From a virus, in the IMG/VR virus record IMGVR_UViG_3300007754_000366, positions 1-30,452 of that record: a DNA stretch of 30,452 bases; one strand, 5' to 3'. Of this stretch, positions 28,916-30,452 are shown piece by piece. A program made the position numbers and the translations under genes. Every line of letters starts with the position of its first letter. Position 1 is the first letter of the stretch. Under the pieces are notes generated by a model, which was given only the letters and a program-made list of their open reading frames with translations, was not told the DNA's origin and did no database searches.

Positions 28916-30160
28916 ATGAACTGCCAGACCTGTAACAGCGAGCTGTGCGCGTATCACTTCAAAGACCCTGACGGCGCCTTCAGCGTGCGCGCCTGGCTTG
29001 AACGCCGCGAACCTGCGCGGCGCGACCGCTGGCGCCTGCGCGTCTTCGTCAAGGGCAGCGTCAACCCAGCCAATGGGAAGCCGACCGAAGATCACTACTT
29101 CGGCGCCGACCGCCAGGCGGCTTTTGAAGAAGCTGTCGCGATGAAGGTCAACTGGTGCAACGGGCTGTACAGCGTGCCTGACCCTGCGCCGGCGACGCTG
29201 GGTCAACTGGTCGACGCCTGGATCGAAGGCGGCACGATCACGCGCGGTCGGTTCAAGGGCAACCCAGTCACCGACGCGACGCGCCTGGTCGGCACGATCC
29301 AGCTACGCCGCTTCGCCCGCGCGATGGGCGAGACTCGCCGACCAGATTCGCTGTCGGCGCCGGTCATCGCGAATTGGGTCGACGGCATGCTGCACTTCAG
29401 AACGGGTCAGCCGGTCAGCCCTGTGACGAAGAACAACGTGATCAACTGGGTTCACATGCTGCTGGGCTGGGCGAAGGTGAAGGGCTGGCTGACTGATACG
29501 CCGTTCATTGAACCTGTGCCGATGCCCGCACAGCGCACGCTGCCCTGGCTGGACTATCCACAATGGCAGACCTACCTGAACGGCTGCACCGACAGCCTGC
29601 GGGCGCGCGCACAGTTCATCATGTACACAGGCATCCGCCGGCGCGAGCTGTGCCTGGCGCGCTGGGAAGACGTGCAGACGTTCGGCACGACGTCGACCCT
29701 GACCGTCGGCGGCAGCTACACAACCAAGTCGAAGAAACAGCGGGCTGTGCCGCTGACGCCCAAAGCGATGGAAGCGATCGACCTGGCGCGTCAGGTCTTC
29801 GGTGATCAGGGGTACATCTTCTGCGACGGCACCGACACGACTGACCCGATGAACGTTACCGCACAGTTCCGCAACTGCTGGCTGAAGCTGAAGGCTGAAG
29901 CCGAAGCGACTGGCACGACACCCCTGGTGCAAAAGGCGGCGACGGCGCATAGCTTTCGGCGGGCAGCAGGTGCCCGCTGGCTGGCGCAGGGCATCGGGAT
30001 CTATACCGTCGCGACCGTGCTGGGCCATTCCGTCGCGGTGTGCGAACGGCACTATGCAGGCATCACCCGCCGCGACCTGCACCGATGGTTCAAAGGCATC
30101 GACGACGTCGACGCCGCCAGCGCCCTGGTGCTGTTGCCTGTCGCCGCCGACAAGGCATAA
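28916..30160 (+). CDS. int: Tyrosine integrase with N-terminal Cys/His knuckle
   Basis: 414 aa. Catalytic set: R241 in TGIRRRE, K271 in TTKSKKQRAVPL, H345 and R348 in HSFRR, H371 in LGHS and nucleophile Y380 in ERHYAG. Residues 90-200 are the helical core-binding domain. The N-terminus starts MNCQTCNSELCAYHF, with C3, C6, C11 and H14: a likely zinc knuckle ahead of the arm-binding region. It inserts and excises the phage at the attachment site. Start ATG 28916 has AGGGG ahead. It follows the repressor gene on the same strand by 59 bp and is followed by attP-like repeats. Confidence 0.95.
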   Translation: MNCQTCNSELCAYHFKDPDGAFSVRAWLERREPARRDRWRLRVFVKGSVNPANGKPTEDHYFGADRQAAFEEAVAMKVNWCNGLYSVPDPAPATLGQLVDAWIEGGTITRGRFKGNPVTDATRLVGTIQLRRFARAMGETRRPDSLSAPVIANWVDGMLHFRTGQPVSPVTKNNVINWVHMLLGWAKVKGWLTDTPFIEPVPMPAQRTLPWLDYPQWQTYLNGCTDSLRARAQFIMYTGIRRRELCLARWEDVQTFGTTSTLTVGGSYTTKSKKQRAVPLTPKAMEAIDLARQVFGDQGYIFCDGTDTTDPMNVTAQFRNCWLKLKAEAEATGTTPLVQKAATAHSFRRAAGARWLAQGIGIYTVATVLGHSVAVCERHYAGITRRDLHRWFKGIDDVDAASALVLLPVAADKA

Positions 30161-30396
30161 TGGCGCGTACCCCAGGCGTACCCCAGGCGTACCCCAGACG
30201 CGCAAGCTGTGGCAATCAAAGGGCTTTATCACGTGGACATGAATAGACGAACCTTTGTCGACACAGGCGCGCAGTCCACCGAATAGAGCCAGCCTGGCGC
30301 GTACCCCAGGCGCGCAATCATGGCGCAGTAACACGGTTAGCCGGGGTATGGGGTAACACCCTGCTATCAAACAAGTTGTTTCCCTGACGTTCACTA
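30161..30396. other. Non-coding attP-like region with repeats
   Basis: Downstream of int, 11-bp GCGTACCCCAG occurs three times in tandem (30165-30175, 30176-30186, 30187-30197) and once more at 30299-30309. The 18-bp segment TGGCGCGTACCCCAGGCG is repeated exactly (30161-30178 and 30295-30312). Two inverted GGGGTA elements (30343-30348, 30350-30355) match TACCCC in reverse. Such clustered arm-type repeats flanking a core, next to int, are the plan of attP. The core would be in the roughly 100 bp between; I could not identify it. A CAAAGG/CCTTTG inverted pair also lies there. No gene is supported. Confidence 0.55.
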
Positions 30397-30426
30397 TTGA
30401 CGACGTCGCTAACGTGCCGTTAGTCT
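30397..30426 (+). promoter_or_regulatory. Second copy of the operator/promoter module, facing out of the window
   Basis: TTGACG (30397-30402), 18-bp spacer, TAGTCT (30421-30426); operator CTAACG-TGC-CGTTAG (30409-30423). Distances from -35 to operator (6 bp) and to -10 (18 bp) equal those of the module ahead of the repressor gene. The transcript would start near 30432 and serve a gene beyond the right edge. Confidence 0.6.
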
Positions 30427-30452
30427 CGACGATAGGCGCGAATTTTCGCGCG

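Noticed and set aside
30198-30294. tRNA fragment as attachment core
   Set aside because: I looked for a T-loop-like GGTTCRANNC and acceptor pairing and found none.
30161-30312. GCGTACCCCAG repeats as a CRISPR array
   Set aside because: Units are directly adjacent, 11 bp and without spacers; no cas gene. Arm-type sites are more likely.
1-30452. Avoidance of GGCC and CCGG as a restriction signature
   Set aside because: By eye both seemed sparse in the first few kb, with GGCC often inside GGGCCC, but many copies occur elsewhere; a proper count against a Markov model would be needed.

Overview
The window is most of the genome of a temperate, tailed double-stranded DNA phage (siphovirus-type tail, Caudoviricetes), either a prophage or a free phage contig, with a GC-rich base composition (roughly mid-60s % by eye). 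No host gene, tRNA or rRNA is recognisable, so the host can only be described as a GC-rich bacterium. The tail-tip gene is cut off at the left edge. A rightward promoter runs off the right edge.

Layout. From about 28.2 kb to the left edge nearly everything is transcribed leftward (minus strand). Only two genes run rightward, at the right end: a probable repressor (28320-28856) and a tyrosine integrase (28916-30160). The divergent control region between the two directions (28202-28319) is AT-rich. It holds five A-tracts in 10-bp phase and a promoter with a palindromic operator. The same promoter/operator module recurs at 30397-30426. Repeats just after the integrase gene (30161-30355) look like attP arm sites.

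Early leftward genes (28.2 to 19.6 kb): two small HTH-type regulators, a RusA-type Holliday junction resolvase, several cysteine-rich mini-proteins, a probable ssDNA-binding protein, a replication-initiator-like protein with iteron-like repeats and an AT-rich stretch inside its own gene (candidate origin), two beta-class DNA methyltransferases and a RecB-like Fe-S nuclease. Middle block (19.6 to 17.6 kb): a lytic-transglycosylase-like endolysin, a zinc-ribbon mini-protein, an HTH protein, a membrane protein, a GroES-like co-chaperonin and a small unknown. Almost all of these genes are joined by 4-nt stop/start overlaps (ATGA, GTGA, TTGA).

Late genes (17.2 kb to the left edge): small and large terminase, portal, a gpG-like morphogenesis candidate, a scaffold-like protein, an unknown, a possible decoration protein, a Mu gpT-like major capsid protein, connector and tail-completion candidates, major tail protein, tail assembly chaperone pair joined by a probable programmed -1 frameshift, tape measure, two tandem paralogous tail proteins and a large hub-like protein. 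The order is that of a Mu-type head module followed by a lambda-type long non-contractile tail module.

Together the genes describe a lysogenic switch, a small recombination/replication set that relies on the host polymerase, DNA modification, lysis and virion assembly, helped by a phage-encoded co-chaperonin. The observations most worth following up are the duplicated operator module, the frameshift that adds a Cys-rich domain to the tail chaperone, the co-chaperonin with an insertion, the intragenic origin candidate and the phased A-tracts.
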